From Rhinopithecus roxellana (lineage: Eukaryota; Chordata; Mammalia; Primates; Cercopithecidae), in contig NC_044568.1 in assembly GCF_007565055.1 (NCBI RefSeq), positions 44,410,156 through 44,474,155 on the forward strand: 64,000 bases of DNA. The letters are read 5' to 3'. Under the pieces are notes generated by a model. It searched no databases. It had not been told where the DNA came from and saw only the letters and a list, made by a program, of their open reading frames with translations. The position numbers and the translations under genes were made by a program. Shown here one piece after another: positions 61,101 to 64,000 of this stretch; position 1 is the first letter of the stretch; every line of letters begins with the position of its first letter.

Positions 61101-64000
61101 GTAAGCTTCATTGCGCTGTGAAGCATCTAATTGCAGATTTCCAGAAAACTGTGGTAACAAATTGATCACTGAAGAGAAAGGTGTAACTCTGTGATTTGCA
61201 TTCAAATATGGCAATGCAGTTTCTCAGAAGGCTTCTTTCCAGTTTTAATGTGAGGATATTTCCTTTTTCAGCATAGCCCTCAAAGGGCTCCCAAACATCA
61301 CTTTGCAGAATCCACGACAACAGTGTTAGCAAACTGTTCCAAGAAGGGAAGGGTGGAACTTTATTTGATGAAGCCACACATCAGATAGCAATCTCTCAGA
61401 AAGGTTCTATCTAGTTCTTATGTGAGGATATTTTTTTTTTCACCATGGGCCACTATGGGCTCCCAAATATCACTTTTGAGAATCCACGACAACAGTGATG
61501 GCAAACTGTTCTGAGACAGGAAGTCTGGAAATCAGAGTGATGAAGTCACACATCTGAAAGCAATCTCTCAGTTGGCTTCTCTCTAGCTATTATCTGAGGA
61601 TATTTCCTTTATCACCATAGGCCCTTATGGGCTCCCAAAGATCACGTTGCAGATTCCACGAAAAGAGTGTTAGCAAACTGCTTCCTGAGGTCTAAGTTTT
61701 AACTCTGTGAGACGAACTCACTGATCAGAAAGAAGTTTCTCAGAAAGCTTCTTTCACGTTTTGAACTGATGAAATTTCCTTTATCACCGTAGGCCACAAT
61801 GCGATCCAAGGAAGCCCTTCTCAGGTTCCTCAAAGACAGTGTTAATGGACTGCTCCACGAAACAAAAGTGTAACTCTGTGAGATGAATTCACACATCAAC
61901 AGGAAGCTTCTAAGAAAGCTTCTTTCTAGTTTTCTTCTGAGGTTATTTCCTTTGTCACCGTAAGCTTCATTGCGCTATGAAGTATTTAATTGCAGATTTC
62001 CAGAAAACTGTGTTAACAAACTGATCACTGAAGAGAAACGTGTAACTCAGTGAGTTGAATTCACATATGGCAATGCAGTTTCTCAGAAGGATTCTTTCCA
62101 GTTTTAATCTGAGGATATTTCCTTTTTCAACATAGCCTTCAGTGGGCTCCCAAATATCACTTTGCAGAATCCACGACAACAGGGTTAGCAAACTGTTCCA
62201 AGAAGGGAAGGGTGGAACCATGTGTGATGAAGTCACATATCAGAAAGCAATCTCTGAGAAAGCTTCTCCCTAGTTTTTATGTGAGGATACGTTCTTTTTC
62301 ACCATGGGCCCCTATGGGCTCCGAAATATCATTTTGCAGAATCCACGACAACAGTGTTAGCAAACTGTTCCAAGAAGGGAAGTGTGGAACCTTGTGTGAT
62401 GAAGTCACACATCAGAAAGCAATCTCTCAGAAAGCTTCTCTCTAGTTATTATGTGAGGATACTTCTTTTTTCACCATGGGCCCCTATGGGATGCCAAATA
62501 TCACTTTGCATTTTCCACGAAAACAGTGTTAGCAAATTGGTTCCTGAGGTCTAAGTTGTAAGTCTGTGAGATGAACTCACTGATCAGAAAGAAGTTTCTC
62601 AGAAAGCATCTTTCACGTTTTAAACTGATGAAATTTCCTTTATCATCGTAGGCCTCAATGCGATCCAAAGAAGCCTTCTCAGGTTCCTCAAAGACAGTGT
62701 TAATGGACTGCTCCACGTAACATAACTGTAACTCTGTGAGATGAATTCACACATCAAAAAGAAGTTTCTAAGAAAGCTTCTTTCTAGTTTTCGTCTGAGG
62801 ATATTTCCTTTGTCACCATAAGCTTCATTGCGCTAGGAAGCATCTAAATGCAGATTTCCAGAAAACTGTGTAAACAAAGTGATCACTGAAGAGAATCATG
62901 AAATTCTGTGAGTTGCATTCACACATGGCAATGCTGTTTCTCAGAAGATTTCTTTCCAGTTTTAATCTGCGAATAGTTCCGTTTTCAACATAGTCCTCAA
63001 TAAGCTCCCAAATATCACTTTGCAGAATGCACGACAACAGTGTTAGCAAACTGATCCAAGAAGGGAAGGGTGGAACTCTGTGTGATGAAGTCACATATCA
63101 GAAAGCAATCTTTCAGAAAGGCTCTCTCTAGTTTCTTTGTGAGGATACTTCCTTTTCACCATGGGCCCCTAAGGGCTCCCAAATATCACTTTGCAGAATC
63201 CACGACAACAGTGTTAGCAAAGTGTTCCAAGAAGAGACGGGTGGAACTCTGTGTCATGAAGTCACACATCAGAAAGCAATCTCTCAGAAAGCTTCTCTCT
63301 AGTTTTTATGTGAGGATACTTCCTTTTTCACTTTGGGCCCCTGTTGGCCCCCGTTTATCACTTTGCAGAATCCAGGACAACAGTGTTAGCAAACTGTTCC
63401 AAGAAGGGAAGGGTGGAACTCTGTGTGATGAAGTCACACATTAGAAAGCAATCTCTTAGAAAGCTTCTCTCTCGTTATTATGTGACGATATCTCCTTTTT
63501 CACCATGGGCCCCTATGGGCTCCTAAATATCACTTTGCTGTCGGCACGAAGAGAGTTTTAGCACACTGCTTCCTGAGGTCTAAGTTGTAAGTCTGTGAGA
63601 TGAACTCACTGATCAGATAGAAGTTTCTCACAAAGCTTCTTTCACATTTTGAACTGATAAAATTTCCTTTATCAGCGTAGGCCTCAATGTGATCCAAAGA
63701 AGCCTTTCTCAGGTTCTTCAAAGAGAGTGTTAACGGACTGCTCCAGGAAACATAAGTGTAACTCTATGAGATGAATTCACACATCAAAAAGAAGTTTCTA
63801 AGAAAACTTCTTTCCCGTTTTCGTCTGAGGATATTTCCTTTGTCACTGTAAGTTTCATTGCGCTATGAAGTATCTAATTGCAGATTTCCAGAAAACTGTG
63901 TAAACCAACTGATCACTGAAGAGAAACGTGTAACTCTGTGGATTGCATTCACACATGGCAATGCAGTTTCTCAGAAGGCTTCTTTCCACTTTTAATCTGA
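55164..64000 (+). repeat. Alpha-satellite block IV
   Basis: Resumes in the D monomer interrupted by the L1 and continues as A-B(n)-C-D cassettes to the window end. Around 56115-57357 there are seven B monomers in succession, including three carrying a 14-bp insertion. Parts of 56290-57700 share private variants with block III at about 44090-44640 ('caagaatcgtagggtggaat', 'gaaaactgcctcctgagatc'), so blocks III and IV belong to one array. No CENP-B box was seen. Confidence 0.95.
56287..57357 (+). repeat. 357-bp dimer, three tandem copies
   Basis: Units begin at 56287, 56644 and 57001, exactly 357 bp apart. Each is two B-type monomers (343 bp) plus a 14-bp insertion, 'cactgatcactgat', at 56414-56427, 56771-56784 and 57128-57141. 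The inserted word is itself two 7-bp copies of 'cactgat' and sits inside the normally invariant 'ggatatttcctttttcacc' segment. Units 1 and 2 are almost identical; the second half of unit 3 differs. Confidence 0.95.

Noticed and set aside
23912..64000. Dozens of 60-143 codon open frames in the satellite, with repeated protein words such as LANCSKKGRVELCVMKSHIRKQ
   Set aside because: They recur with the 171-bp monomer on both strands and reflect stop-poor frames of the satellite. Frame breaks track satellite indels and there is no start context or protein family.

Overview
Organism and setting. The window is non-coding primate DNA from a chromosome-arm/pericentromere border, most likely of an Old World monkey (Cercopithecidae). 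Two things point there. The AluY at 1905-2202 carries the right-arm wording 'gagatccggccactgcac', typical of Old World monkey AluY/AluYR, where the human consensus reads 'gagatcgcgccactgcac'. The younger L1 tails also carry the monkey-type end 'cctgcacgttatgcacatg'. I see no host protein-coding gene, tRNA or rRNA. The only full-length, uninterrupted protein frame of a known family is the L1 ORF1 at 53116-54132 (minus strand).

Layout. (1) 1-19325 is arm-like DNA built from layered old repeats: an ancient L1 (1-7716) with an AluY in it, an older L1M fragment, an unnamed LTR/MER-like repeat, an MST-type LTR broken by an inverted copy of nearby DNA, L2 and MIR pieces, an ERV1-like LTR with a 78-bp tandem repeat, an (AC)24 microsatellite, a 5'-inverted ('twin-primed') L1 and an L1M fragment. 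(2) 19326-23811 is a younger L1 with its 5' end, cut by a 100-N gap (23812-23911). (3) 23912-64000 is alpha-satellite DNA in four blocks, separated by a 5'-truncated L1 (36722-40735, plus), a second 100-N gap (42106-42205) and a near full-length L1 (48991-55163, minus).

Satellite organisation. The monomers (about 171 bp) fall into four recognisable types, here called A, B, C and D, in a cassette A-B(n)-C-D. Only B varies in number (1, 2 or 3; seven in a row at one place). In the first block the cassette series B = 1,1,2,3,2,2,1,2,3,2 restarts as 1,1,2,3,2,2, giving a macro-repeat of about 8,404-8,412 bp (49 monomers x 171.5 = 8,404). Orientation is constant except for 40741-42105, which is inverted, directly follows the plus-strand L1, and is in the same monomer register as the left flank. 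No CENP-B box was seen by eye.

How the parts relate. Nothing here is a gene pathway. The sequence records retrotransposition (target-primed insertion, 5' truncation, twin priming), satellite expansion by unequal exchange, and inverted joining. The most unusual features are the L1 seated on a register-matched inverted satellite junction, the 49-monomer macro-repeat, and a 357-bp dimer triplication carrying a 14-bp insertion. Consensus errors next to the two gaps mean some features there may be assembly effects.
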